Source: Microbacterium soli (GTDB lineage Bacteria; Actinomycetota; Actinomycetes; Actinomycetales; Microbacteriaceae). Taken from it: a stretch of 64,000 nt of DNA. Positions 19,710-27,560 of the stretch are shown here, one piece after another; the stretch's first letter is position 1, and the number at the start of each line of letters is the position of its first letter. The translations under genes were made by a program, and so were the position numbers. The stretch is taken from NCBI RefSeq assembly GCF_039539005.1, contig NZ_BAABCP010000001.1:248001-312000 (forward strand), written 5' to 3'. The notes under the pieces were generated by a model that saw only the letters and a list, made by a program, of their open reading frames with translations, was not told where the DNA came from and did not search any database.

Positions 19710-21017
19710 ATGTTCGTGACCGCGCTGCTCGCGCCGCTCCTGGCGCTGGGGGTCGTGCCGATCGTGCTGCTGAGCGCGATCGGCGTCCCGGCATGGACGG
19801 TCTTCGGCGCCTGGCTGCTGGTGTGCATGGTGCTCGTGGGCGTGGATGTCGCGCTCGCAGCGAGCCCCCGTTCGGTCGTCGTGACCCGTCGGCTTCCCGA
19901 CCGCGCTCGTCTCGGCGAGCACGTGGAGGCCGCCATCACCGTTCAGAACACGGGATCCCGCACCCTGCGCGGCCGGCTGCGCGATGCCTGGCAGCCGACG
20001 GCGGGGGCGCCGGCGGAGCGCCAGTCGCTGAGCATCCCACCCGGCGAGCGGCACCGGATCCGGATCCCTCTGCTGCCCCGCCGTCGAGGAGAACTGATCA
20101 GCGGCTTCGCGGTGATCCGGTCGCGGGGGCCGCTGGGACTCGCGGGCAGGCAGGCCAGGCACGACGTGCGCGGTGCGCTGCGCGTGCTCCCGGCGTTCAC
20201 CTCCCGCAAGCATCTCCCCTCGCGCCTGGCACGGCTGAGAGAGCTCGACGGCAACACCTCCGTTCAGGTTCGCGGGCAGGGCACCGAGTTCGACTCGCTG
20301 CGCGAATACGTGCGGGGTGACGACGTCCGCTCCATCGACTGGCGCGCCACGGCCCGGGCGGGCACCACCATGCTCCGCACGTGGCGGCCCGAACGCGACA
20401 GGCACGTGGTGATCCTCATCGACACCGGGCGCACCTCGGCCGCGCGCGTGGGCGACAGCACGCGGCTGGATGCTTCTCTCGAGGCGGCGCTTCTGCTGGC
20501 CGCGCTGGCCGTCAGAGCGGGAGACCACGTGCACCTGCTGATGCACGACCGTGTCGTGCGTGCACGGGTGACGGGAGTCGACGGCGCCGCGCTCCTCCCC
20601 GCGCTGTCCGACGCGATGGCGCCCGTGCATGCGCGCCTGGTGGACACGGACTGGGTGGGCGCGTTCGCATCCGTCCGCTCGCTCACCACGCGCCCCTCCC
20701 TCATCGTTGTGCTCACCGCGCAGGATGCCGCGGAGTCGGCCCGCGGGTTCCTGGGCGCCTTCCCGGACGCCTCCCGGGCGACGACGCTGCTGGTCGGGTC
20801 CGCCACCGACGATTCCATCGTCGAGCTGGCGTCCCGCCGCGACTCCCGTCTCGACGTGTACCTGGCGGCGGCCGCCGAGCAGACCATGCGGGACGCTCAG
20901 GTCGTGGCGGATGCGGTGCGCCGGGCCGGGGGCGAGGCCATCGCCGCCGACCCCGACGGTCTTCCCCCGCGCATCGCCGACCGCTACCTGGAGCTGAAGG
21001 CCGCCGGTCGCCTGTAG
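19710..21017 (+). CDS. DUF58 domain-containing protein
   Basis: A 435-residue protein with two N-terminal membrane helices (about 1-25 and 27-50) and a cytoplasmic DUF58/VWA-like domain. The family signature is clear at about 195-225: 'GTEFDSLREYVRGDDVRSIDW' followed by 'ATARAG'. A degenerate MIDAS-like strand 'VVILIDTGRTSAAR' follows at about 232-245. DUF58 proteins are the presumed substrate or partner of MoxR ATPases. The ATG at 19710 starts one base after the moxR stop. The gene ends before three 15-bp tandem repeats and a GC-rich hairpin. Confidence 0.92.
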   Translation: MFVTALLAPLLALGVVPIVLLSAIGVPAWTVFGAWLLVCMVLVGVDVALAASPRSVVVTRRLPDRARLGEHVEAAITVQNTGSRTLRGRLRDAWQPTAGAPAERQSLSIPPGERHRIRIPLLPRRRGELISGFAVIRSRGPLGLAGRQARHDVRGALRVLPAFTSRKHLPSRLARLRELDGNTSVQVRGQGTEFDSLREYVRGDDVRSIDWRATARAGTTMLRTWRPERDRHVVILIDTGRTSAARVGDSTRLDASLEAALLLAALAVRAGDHVHLLMHDRVVRARVTGVDGAALLPALSDAMAPVHARLVDTDWVGAFASVRSLTTRPSLIVVLTAQDAAESARGFLGAFPDASRATTLLVGSATDDSIVELASRRDSRLDVYLAAAAEQTMRDAQVVADAVRRAGGEAIAADPDGLPPRIADRYLELKAAGRL

Positions 21018-21060
21018 CCGGCAGAGGTGCGGCCGGCAGAGGTGCAACCGGCAGAGGTCC
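21018..21060. repeat. three tandem 15-bp repeats
   Basis: The unit GCCGGCAGAGGTGCG is repeated three times with small changes right after the DUF58 stop. It is non-coding and lies before the hairpin at 21085. It may be simple slippage; no binding site is recognised. Confidence 0.7.
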
Positions 21061-21084
21061 GGACTGCACGGGGACGAACGACGA

Positions 21085-21114
21085 GACGGCCCCCACCGGA
21101 GGGCGGGGGCCGTC
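21085..21114. terminator. GC-rich hairpin between DUF58 and katG
   Basis: GACGGCCCCC (21085-21094) pairs with GGGGGCCGTC (21105-21114) across a ten-base loop. It lies 67 bases after the DUF58 stop and 15 bases beyond the katG stop (minus strand), so it could terminate both converging transcripts. Confidence 0.75.
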
Positions 21115-21129
21115 ATCGGAGGGTGTGCG

Positions 21130-23397
21130 TCACTCCAGGTCGAAGCGGTCGAGCTCCATGACCTTCGTCCAGGCGGCGACGAAGTCCGTGACGAACATCT
21201 CCGCGGCGTCATCGGCGGCGTAGGCCTCGGCGACCGCGCGCAGCTCGGAGTTCGAGCCGAACACCAGGTCCGCACGGGTGCCGGTCCACTTGCGCTCGCC
21301 CGTGGCGACCTCCGTCGCCTGGAACGCGTGCGATCCGGGATCCAGCGGCTTCCACTCGTACGCCATGTCGAGCACGTTCACGAAGAAGTCGTTCGTGAGC
21401 ACCCCGGGGCGATCCGTGAACACGCCGTGCTTCGAGCCGTCCCAGTTCGCATCCAGCGCACGCAGCCCGCCGACGAGCACCGTCATCTCCGGTGCGGTCA
21501 GGTTCAGCAGGTTCGCCTTGTCGACGAGCAGGAACTCGGCGGGGAGGCCTTGCGCGGTCGCGGCGGGACCCATGTAATTCCGGAACCCGTCCGCGACCGG
21601 CTCGAGGTAGGAGAACGAGTGGACGTCGGTCTTCTCCTGCGTGGCATCGGTGCGGCCGGGCCGGAAGGGCACGGTCACGTCGTGCCCGGCATCCTTCGCC
21701 GCCTTCTCGACGCCCGCGTTGCCGGCGAGCACGATGAGGTCGGCCAGCGACACGCGGGAGCCGGACTCCTCGAAGGACGCCTTGATGCCGCGCAGCACGT
21801 CCAGGACCTTCGCCGTGCGGGCCGGGTTGTTGGCCTCCCAGCTGATCTGCGGCTCCAGCGCGAGGCGGGCGCCGTTGGCCCCGCCGCGCTTGTCGCTGTT
21901 GCGGAACGACGACGCAGCCGCCCAGGCCGTCGCGACCAGTTCCTGCACGGTCAGACCCGACTCGAGGATCTGCTGCTTGAGCGCCGCCGCGTCCGCCTCG
22001 CCGATCAGCTCATGGTCGACGGCGGGCACCGGATCCTGCCAGATCAGCTCCTCGGTCGGGGCGAGCTTGCCGACGTAGCGGGTCGACGGGCCCAGGTCGC
22101 GGTGGGTCAGCTTGAACCACGCGCGCGCATACGCCTCGGAGAAGGCCACCGGGTCATCCCGAAACTTCGCGGAGATCGGCCCGTAGATCGGGTCGAAGCG
22201 CAGCGACAGGTCGCTGGTGAGCATCCGCGGCTCACGACGCGTGCTCGGGTCGTGGGCCATGGGCACCATGTCGGCACCGGCGCCGTTCTTCGGGCGCCAC
22301 TGCTTCGCCCCGGACGGGCTCTCCATGAGCTCCCACTCGTAGGCGTACAGGATGTGGAAGAACTCGTTGTCCCATCGCGTCGGATGGTACGTCCAGGTGA
22401 CCTCCAGCCCGCTGGCGGTCTGGTCGTCGCCCTTGCCCGTGCGATAGGAGTTCTTCCAGCCGATGCCCATCTGCTCCATCGGAGCGTCCTCGGGGGTCGG
22501 TCCGACCTGCTCGACCGGGCCGGCGCCGTGGGTCTTGCCGAAGGTGTGTCCTCCGCCGATCAGGGCGACGGTCTCCTCATCGTTCATGGCCATGCGGGCG
22601 AACGTCTCACGGATGTCGTGAGCCAGCTCCAGCGGATCGGGGTTGCCGCCGACGCCCTCCGGGTTGACGTAGATGAGGCCCATCTGCGTGGCGGCCAGCG
22701 GGCTCTCCAGGTCGCGCGTCTTCCCGGCCTCGTACCGCCCGTCATCGGCGAGCCAGGTGTTCTCCGAGCCCCAGTAGATGTCGTCGTCCGGCTCCCAGGC
22801 GTCCACGCGTCCGCCGGCGAAGCCGAAGGTCGTGAAGCCCATCTGCTCCATCGCGACGTTCGCGGCGAAGATCATCAGGTCGGCCCAGGAGACGCGCGAG
22901 CCCCACTTCTTCTTGACCGGCCACAGGATGCGGCGCGGCTTGTCGAGACCGGCATTGTCGGGCCAGCTGTTCAGCGGTGCGAAGCGCTGCTGGCCGCTGT
23001 TGCCGCCGCCGCGCCCGTCGGTGGCGCGGTAGGTGCCCGCGCTGTGCCAGGCCATCCGCACGACGGCGGGCCCGTAGTTGCCGAAGTCTGCCGGCCACCA
23101 GTCCTGCGGTGTGGTCAGCACCTCCTCGATGTCGCGACGCAACTCGTCGAGATCGACCTCGGCGAACTGCTTCCGGTAGTCGTACTCGGGTCCGTACGGA
23201 TTGGTGGCGGGCGGGTTCTTGGCGAGCACCCGCAGGTTCAGCCGGTTCGGCCACCAGTTGCGCGCGGTCGAGCCGCCGGCGCGGGTGGGTCCGGTGTGCA
23301 CGACGGGGCAGCCGGCGGTGTCCTCCGCGACGGCCTTCTCGTGCTGGGTGGGGGCGGGGATGATGCCCTCGTTCTCCTCGGTGACGCTATCGGTCAT
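21130..23397 (-). CDS. katG: catalase-peroxidase KatG
   Basis: KatG is a haem enzyme that removes hydrogen peroxide by catalase and peroxidase activity. The 755-residue protein has the full two-domain length. The distal triad Arg114-Trp117-His118 is in '[13 protein letters not shown]', the proximal haem ligand His284 in '[13 protein letters not shown]', and the Met-Tyr-Trp adduct residues needed for catalase activity are Trp117, Tyr243 ('[11 protein letters not shown]') and Met269 ('FARMAMND'). The C-terminal half repeats the fold without haem. The ATG at 23397 overlaps the furA stop (ATGA), so it is the second gene of a furA-katG operon under the Fur-type operator at 23924. No intact export signal is seen; the enzyme is cytoplasmic. 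Confidence 0.98.
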   Translation of the reverse strand: MTDSVTEENEGIIPAPTQHEKAVAEDTAGCPVVHTGPTRAGGSTARNWWPNRLNLRVLAKNPPATNPYGPEYDYRKQFAEVDLDELRRDIEEVLTTPQDWWPADFGNYGPAVVRMAWHSAGTYRATDGRGGGNSGQQRFAPLNSWPDNAGLDKPRRILWPVKKKWGSRVSWADLMIFAANVAMEQMGFTTFGFAGGRVDAWEPDDDIYWGSENTWLADDGRYEAGKTRDLESPLAATQMGLIYVNPEGVGGNPDPLELAHDIRETFARMAMNDEETVALIGGGHTFGKTHGAGPVEQVGPTPEDAPMEQMGIGWKNSYRTGKGDDQTASGLEVTWTYHPTRWDNEFFHILYAYEWELMESPSGAKQWRPKNGAGADMVPMAHDPSTRREPRMLTSDLSLRFDPIYGPISAKFRDDPVAFSEAYARAWFKLTHRDLGPSTRYVGKLAPTEELIWQDPVPAVDHELIGEADAAALKQQILESGLTVQELVATAWAAASSFRNSDKRGGANGARLALEPQISWEANNPARTAKVLDVLRGIKASFEESGSRVSLADLIVLAGNAGVEKAAKDAGHDVTVPFRPGRTDATQEKTDVHSFSYLEPVADGFRNYMGPAATAQGLPAEFLLVDKANLLNLTAPEMTVLVGGLRALDANWDGSKHGVFTDRPGVLTNDFFVNVLDMAYEWKPLDPGSHAFQATEVATGERKWTGTRADLVFGSNSELRAVAEAYAADDAAEMFVTDFVAAWTKVMELDRFDLE

Positions 23398-23906
23398 GAT
23401 GTCCTTCCAGTGGATGCGTGTTCAGGGGAAGTGCTGTGCTCAGAAGAAGTCTGTCGGTCGGGCGCGACCGCGCCCTCGGCCTGCGCGCACGTCGCGCACA
23501 GACCCCAGAAGGTCACCTCGGCGATCATCACGCGGTAGCCCTGCGTGTCGATCGGATCGAGGCACGGCGCGTGGCCGATGGCGCAGTCGACATCGGTCAC
23601 CGCGCCGCAGTTCGTGCAGACGAGATGGTGGTGGTTGTCGTCGACGCGGAGCTCGAACATCATCGGATGCCCGGCGGGTTCGATCCTGCGCACGAGATGG
23701 GCGTCGGTGAAGTCGGCGAGTGCGTTGTACACGGACTGCGGGCTCGTCGATTCGATCACCTCTCGCACCGCCTCGTGGATGACGTCCGCCGTGGCGTGGG
23801 GATGGGCGAGCAACGCGTCGTACACGGCCCTGCGAGAGTCGGTGACGCGCAGCCCCGCGGTGCGGATCGCCACGCTCGCGGCGTCCGTGGAGTGCTGATC
23901 GCGCAT
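23394..23906 (-). CDS. furA: Fur family regulator (FurA type)
   Basis: A Fur-family metalloregulator of 170 residues, the likely repressor of katG and itself. The N-terminal winged helix has '[17 protein letters not shown]' and '[20 protein letters not shown]'. The dimerisation domain has the metal motif '[13 protein letters not shown]' with the first C-x2-C pair, and a second pair in 'LCATCAQ', as in structural zinc-binding Fur proteins. The last 25 residues are a Ser/Thr-rich extension. The ATG at 23906 has no ribosome binding site; TAGAGT lies six bases upstream, so the mRNA is probably leaderless, as described for mycobacterial furA. In relatives peroxide or iron status relieves repression of katG. 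Confidence 0.94.
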   Translation of the reverse strand: MRDQHSTDAASVAIRTAGLRVTDSRRAVYDALLAHPHATADVIHEAVREVIESTSPQSVYNALADFTDAHLVRRIEPAGHPMMFELRVDDNHHHLVCTNCGAVTDVDCAIGHAPCLDPIDTQGYRVMIAEVTFWGLCATCAQAEGAVAPDRQTSSEHSTSPEHASTGRTS

Positions 23907-23912
23907 ACCGAC

Positions 23913-23963
23913 ACTCTACCTTCTTTTGAATGAATCAAGAAATTGATTTTGACCGGATCAAAA
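23913..23963. promoter_or_regulatory. furA-katG promoter and extended Fur-type operator
   Basis: The furA -10 is TAGAGT on the minus strand (23913-23918). Upstream is an AT-rich block in an otherwise GC-rich sequence. AATCAA-GAAA-TTGATT (23933-23948) is a perfect dyad. On each side is a TTTTGA-N5-TCAARA element: 23924-23940 and 23947-23963, the second a perfect inverted repeat. The three overlapping dyads form a symmetric operator upstream of and overlapping the furA -35 region, facing the aquaporin gene on the other side. Confidence 0.75.
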
Positions 23964-24078
23964 CAGGATGCGCCCGAGCGGGCTCCGGAACGGCGCGCCT
24001 GCCTGCCTCCGCATCACCGAGCCGAGATCATGTTCTCGCCCGGCGCACGCCGGGCCTCGACCGGAAGGACACGGCAAG

Positions 24079-24837
24079 ATGTCTGACACACCCATCACCA
24101 TCGAGAGCCCGACGCTGGGCGCGAAACTGGCCGCTGAGGGCTTCGGCACGTTCCTGCTCGTCTTCGGCGGCGTCGGCACCGCAGTCTTCGCATCGAACCA
24201 CTTCACCGACCCCGGTGCGACTTCCGCCGTCTACGTCGCCATCGCGCTGGCGTTCGGTCTGACAGTGCTCGTCGGCGTCTACGCCTTCGGGCCGCTCTCG
24301 GGCGGTCACTTCAACCCCGCCGTCACCGTCGGCGCAGCCGCGGCGGGCCGCATCCCCTGGCGTGACGTCCTGCCGTACATCGTCGCGCAGGTGGTCGGCG
24401 GCGTCTTCGCCTCCAGTGCTCTCGTGCTGATCGGGCTGTTCGGCCCGGACAACTGGCTGGCCACAGCACAGGATGCCGGATTCGCGAGCAACGGATGGGG
24501 CGCGCACTCCCCCGGCGGTTTCGGGATGATGTCCGCCATCATCATCGAGGTCATCCTGACGGGCTTCTTCGTGCTGGTGATCCTCGGGTCCACTCACCCG
24601 ACGCGGGGCTCCGCGCACGCGGGCATCGCGATCGGCCTGTCCCTCACCCTCATCCACCTCATCGCCATCCCCGTGGACAACACCTCCGTGAACCCCGCCC
24701 GTTCCATCGCGGCGGCGATCTACGGCGGCGGAGAACTGCTCGCGCAGCTGTGGGTCTTCCTCGTGTTCCCGATCGTCGGTGCGCTCATCGTCGGCTACGC
24801 GTACCGGGCACTGTTCGACGGCACGACGACGAGCTGA
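24079..24837 (+). CDS. MIP/aquaporin family channel (AqpZ-like)
   Basis: A membrane channel of 252 residues with six helices and two half-helices. Both NPA boxes are intact: 'GGHFNPAVTVG' (79-81) and 'NTSVNPARSIAAAI' (205-207). The residue set around the second NPA and the lack of the Gly/Asp-rich insert seen in GlpF suggest a water-type rather than a glycerol-type pore. The ATG at 24079 is chosen for its GGAAGGA ribosome binding site; an in-frame upstream start would add an Arg/Pro-rich tail. The gene is divergent from furA and shares the gap containing the Fur-type operator. Some aquaporins conduct hydrogen peroxide, which would suit this context, but that is inference. Confidence 0.93.
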   Translation: MSDTPITIESPTLGAKLAAEGFGTFLLVFGGVGTAVFASNHFTDPGATSAVYVAIALAFGLTVLVGVYAFGPLSGGHFNPAVTVGAAAAGRIPWRDVLPYIVAQVVGGVFASSALVLIGLFGPDNWLATAQDAGFASNGWGAHSPGGFGMMSAIIIEVILTGFFVLVILGSTHPTRGSAHAGIAIGLSLTLIHLIAIPVDNTSVNPARSIAAAIYGGGELLAQLWVFLVFPIVGALIVGYAYRALFDGTTTS

Positions 24838-24852
24838 TCCCCACCCCGATCG

Positions 24853-24898
24853 GCCGGGTGATGGCGGGAGGGCGGCCGCCCTCCCGCCATCACCCGGC
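24853..24898. terminator. 46-bp perfect palindrome, bidirectional terminator
   Basis: Bases 24853-24875 and 24876-24898 are exact reverse complements, a 23-bp perfect palindrome centred on GGCGG/CCGCC. It follows the aquaporin stop by 15 bases and overlaps the last three codons and the stop of the converging SpoIIM-like gene (stop at 24890). The length and position fit a shared terminator. Unlike a normal terminator it has no loop bases in the DNA. Confidence 0.8.
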
Positions 24899-25879
24899 GG
24901 TCAGCGTCGGGGTTCCCGCCTCGTACTCGATGAGATCGCCCGTCTCCCCGCGTCGCGCAGCACGCCGCCCGACGACCAGCATGTAGACCAGCACGACGCC
25001 CAGCGCCACGGCCCCGATGCCGATCCTCACCACCCACGGCAGATCGGATCCGGTGACGAAGCCCTCCACAAGACCGCTCAGCAGCAGCACGAGCACGAGA
25101 CCCATGGCGACGGTGGCCAGCGCCCGGCCACCAGCCGCCAGCGATTCACCACGGGGCCTGCGACCGGGAACCGCCCAGGACCAGAAGATGTGCAGCCCCG
25201 CGGCCGCCGCGATGAAGATGGCCGTCAGCTCCAGCATCCCGTGCGGCAGGATGTGCAGGATCATCACGTCCAGCCGTCCGTGCGCGGCCATGACGGCCGC
25301 CGCGACGCCCAGGCTCACGGCGTTCTGGATCAGCATCCACACCGGCCAGATGCCGGTGACGCCGAACAGCACGCACTGCAGGGCGATCCAGGCGTTGTTC
25401 GACCAGACCATGCCCGCGAACGACGCCATCGGCCGGTAGTAGTCGACGAAGTCCTCCTCGGCGTACTGCCGGAGCGCCTCCGGCGTGCCCAGCGCGGCGA
25501 CGCGGGTCGGATCGGCGGCGATCCATGCGCCGCTGAGCAGGATCAGGAGCACGAAGACCACCGCGATCACAGCGGTGGTCCAGCGCAACCGGTACAGGGC
25601 GGCGGGCAACTGCATCGTGAAGAAGCGCGCGGTCCTGACGACGACGTTCTCGGATGCCCCGGTCAAGCGCAGTCGTGCGGCCGCGAGCACCGTGGAGAGG
25701 TACGCGCCCTGCGGCGAGTCGCCGACGGAGGTCTTCAGCTCGGCGAGGTCGGCGGATGCCGCACGATACCGCAGGATGAGCTCATCGACCTCGGCGCCGT
25801 CCAGCCGCCGTGCGCGGCTGAGGGCTTCCAGCCGCTCCCACTCCGGGCGGCGCGCGTCGGTGAGGGCATCGGCATCCAC
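24890..25879 (-). CDS. stage II sporulation protein M (SpoIIM) family membrane protein
   Basis: A membrane protein of about 329 residues. The first 100 residues are cytoplasmic and helical ('RRPEWERLEALSRARRLDGAE' region), followed by five to six membrane helices typical of the SpoIIM/DUF95 family, including 'NNAWIALQCVLFGVTGIW' and 'HILPHGMLELTAIFIAAAAG'. In non-spore-formers the function is unknown. It is normally paired with an RDD protein and MoxR/DUF58 genes, as here. The GTG at 25879 fits the family N-terminus (VDADALTDARR) and lies seven bases after TACAGT. An in-frame ATG at 25897 would add six residues and overlap the start of the divergent RDD gene. Confidence 0.88.
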   Translation of the reverse strand: MDADALTDARRPEWERLEALSRARRLDGAEVDELILRYRAASADLAELKTSVGDSPQGAYLSTVLAAARLRLTGASENVVVRTARFFTMQLPAALYRLRWTTAVIAVVFVLLILLSGAWIAADPTRVAALGTPEALRQYAEEDFVDYYRPMASFAGMVWSNNAWIALQCVLFGVTGIWPVWMLIQNAVSLGVAAAVMAAHGRLDVMILHILPHGMLELTAIFIAAAAGLHIFWSWAVPGRRPRGESLAAGGRALATVAMGLVLVLLLSGLVEGFVTGSDLPWVVRIGIGAVALGVVLVYMLVVGRRAARRGETGDLIEYEAGTPTLTAG

Positions 25880-25886
25880 ATGATTC

Positions 25887-25892
25887 ACTGTA
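25887..25892 (-). promoter_or_regulatory. -10 hexamer TACAGT for the SpoIIM-like gene
   Basis: TACAGT on the minus strand ends seven bases before the GTG at 25879, with no ribosome binding site, supporting leaderless initiation. It lies within a few bases of the RDD start on the other strand, so the two divergent genes leave almost no untranslated DNA. Confidence 0.45.
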
Positions 25893-25895
25893 GTC

Positions 25896-26735
25896 ATGTC
25901 CGTACCGATCCCCACCGCATCGATGAACTCCCCGGCGATCAGCGTCGAACAGGAGATCCTGTCCGGCGAGGCCGTGGCCATCGATGTCCAGCCGGTCGGC
26001 TTCATCCTGCGCGCGGCCGGGGCCGCGATCGACATGCTGATCAGCTTCCTCGTGTTCGCCACGTGCATGATCCTGCAGGTCTGGCTGCTGGCGCAGGGCG
26101 TCCTCGACATGCACATCCTGCCGATCCTCAGCATCTGGTCGGCGGTGATCAGCTTCCTGGTGCTGCCGATCGTCGTCGAGATGGCCACTCGCGGACGCAG
26201 CGCGGGCAAGCTCGCGGTGGGCGGCAGGGTCGTGCGGGTCGACGGGGGTGCGATCACGTTCCGGCACACCTTCATCCGCGCGCTCGTGGGCGTGCTGGAG
26301 ATCTACATGACCCTCGGCGGCGGCGCCGTCATCACCGGGGCCGTCACGGCGCGCTCGCAGCGACTGGGCGATCTCGTGGCGGGGACGTATGCCCAGCGAG
26401 TGCGCACACCGCGGCTTCCGCGGCATGAACCGCACCTGCCGCCGTCGCTGGACGCCTGGGCGGCCATCGCCGATGTCGCCCGACTTCCCGACCGGCTGGC
26501 CCGCCGCGTCTCGCAGTTCCTCGCCGGCGCCGAGCAGCTCTCGCCCGCGGCGCGAGTGCGCATCGCCGCGGAGCTGGCGGCCGAGGTGAGCGCGCACGTC
26601 TCGCCGCTGCCGCCGGTGTCGGCCGAGGAGCTGCTGGTGGGCGTGACCGTCCTGCGCCGCGAGCGCGAACGACGTGCTCTCGCGATCGCGGACGATCGCG
26701 CCGAGCGACTGACGGGGCGCCGCATCCGCGTCTGA
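25896..26735 (+). CDS. RDD family membrane protein
   Basis: A 279-residue protein with an N-terminal RDD domain (about residues 20-150). 'AIDVQPVGFILRAAGAAIDM' opens the first membrane helix, a second helix lies near 70-95, and 'GRSAGKLAVGGRVVRVDGG' plus 'HTFIRALVGVLEI' give the conserved Arg/Asp features and third helix. The C-terminal 130 residues are soluble, helical and charged. RDD proteins are of unknown function; some act in ion antiport. The ATG at 25896 is used. An alternative in-frame ATG at 25923 starts closer to the family N-terminus. Divergent from the SpoIIM-like gene and convergent with DUF3499. Confidence 0.9.
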   Translation: MSVPIPTASMNSPAISVEQEILSGEAVAIDVQPVGFILRAAGAAIDMLISFLVFATCMILQVWLLAQGVLDMHILPILSIWSAVISFLVLPIVVEMATRGRSAGKLAVGGRVVRVDGGAITFRHTFIRALVGVLEIYMTLGGGAVITGAVTARSQRLGDLVAGTYAQRVRTPRLPRHEPHLPPSLDAWAAIADVARLPDRLARRVSQFLAGAEQLSPAARVRIAAELAAEVSAHVSPLPPVSAEELLVGVTVLRRERERRALAIADDRAERLTGRRIRV

Positions 26736-26783
26736 TCCTCCGGCGTGTCCTCTGAGCCGCACCGAGCGACGCGCCGCACGCGA

Positions 26784-27008
26784 TCAGTCCCGCAGCGTCT
26801 CGTGACGGATGACGAGCCACCCCGCCGGCACCGAGAGCCGGTCCGCGTGCAGCGCGCACAGATCGTGGGCGTGCGGATCCCCGCCGGGGCCCAGCGGCCC
26901 CAGGGCCGCCATCCGGTCGCCGTAGTCGAAGGTCAGCGTCGCCACCGCCTCGCGCGCGCAGGCCACCTTGGAGCAGAGCCGTTCGTCGGTGCGGAGTGCC
27001 TCGTCCAT
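26784..27008 (-). CDS. DUF3499 family protein, 74 aa
   Basis: This small protein matches the actinobacterial DUF3499 family, with 'CSKVACAREAVATLTFDYGD' and 'HDLCALHADRLSVPAGW'. Three Cys and two His residues (C-x4-C and H-x2-C-x2-H) suggest a small zinc-binding fold. The ATG at 27008 gives the family length; the longer upstream frame overlaps the divergent gene and is non-coding. In mycobacteria the homologue (Rv3258c) also lies next to the metallopeptidase-like gene and near whiB2 and manA. Function unknown. Confidence 0.88.
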   Translation of the reverse strand: MDEALRTDERLCSKVACAREAVATLTFDYGDRMAALGPLGPGGDPHAHDLCALHADRLSVPAGWLVIRHETLRD

Positions 27009-27076
27009 CGCCTTCAGAATAGGCGGCCGGGTGCCGGATGCGGGGCTGCCGCGCGGCATCCGTCGCGGTCGGCACG

Positions 27077-27082
27077 TAGACT
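27077..27082 (+). promoter_or_regulatory. -10 hexamer TAGACT, leaderless start
   Basis: TAGACT lies six bases before the ATG at 27089 with no ribosome binding site between them. It is part of the recurrent leaderless pattern in this window. Confidence 0.5.
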
Positions 27083-27088
27083 CAGGGC

Positions 27089-27520
27089 ATGCCCCGTCGC
27101 CGACCGTCCCGACACGTGACCCGCCGTGGTGCCCGCCATGGCCGGCACGGTCGGCTGGGCCGCAGCGAGGTCGTCCGTCCGCCGCTGCCACCGCTGGACG
27201 GGCGCCTGGACCGCTTCGAGATCACCGTCGGCAGTGCGGTCGAGTATCTGCGTGGCGCCTGGGAGGAGCTGCGGGATGTGCAGTTCGACATCTCCGCGAT
27301 GCCTCTGCACGACCGCCAGGACGGCATTCCGCGCTGGCGCGTCGACCACACCGTGAAGCGCGTCTCGCTGTATCGCGTCCCCATCGAGCGGCTGCTCCCG
27401 AAGGGGCATGATGACGCGCTGCATCGCCGCGTCGCGATCGAGAGCGCGGTCTTCCACGCGGCCGCCGAGTACGTCGGACGCGAACCGTGGGAGCTCGGCC
27501 CGGAGGGGCACGACTACTGA
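27089..27520 (+). CDS. metallopeptidase-family protein lacking the zinc motif
   Basis: The 143-residue protein has an Arg/His-rich N-terminus (1-30) followed by a domain resembling the small zincin-like family found beside DUF3499 and WhiB in actinobacteria ('FEITVGSAVEYLRGAWEEL'). In active relatives a C-terminal H-E-x2-H helix binds zinc. The equivalent helix here reads 'RVAIESAVFHAAAEYVG', so the catalytic motif is absent. It is therefore unlikely to be a peptidase of this type. The synteny (DUF3499, this gene, then whiB and manA nearby) makes the family assignment reasonable. Start ATG is leaderless after TAGACT. Confidence 0.75.
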   Translation: MPRRRPSRHVTRRGARHGRHGRLGRSEVVRPPLPPLDGRLDRFEITVGSAVEYLRGAWEELRDVQFDISAMPLHDRQDGIPRWRVDHTVKRVSLYRVPIERLLPKGHDDALHRRVAIESAVFHAAAEYVGREPWELGPEGHDY

Positions 27521-27560
27521 GCACGCCGCCGGTCGGCCCGATCGTCGCTCGCCGGCCCCG

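Noticed and set aside
21328-23538. 736-codon plus-strand open frame opposite katG
   Set aside because: The minus frame is an intact catalase-peroxidase; the plus frame is compositional shadow.
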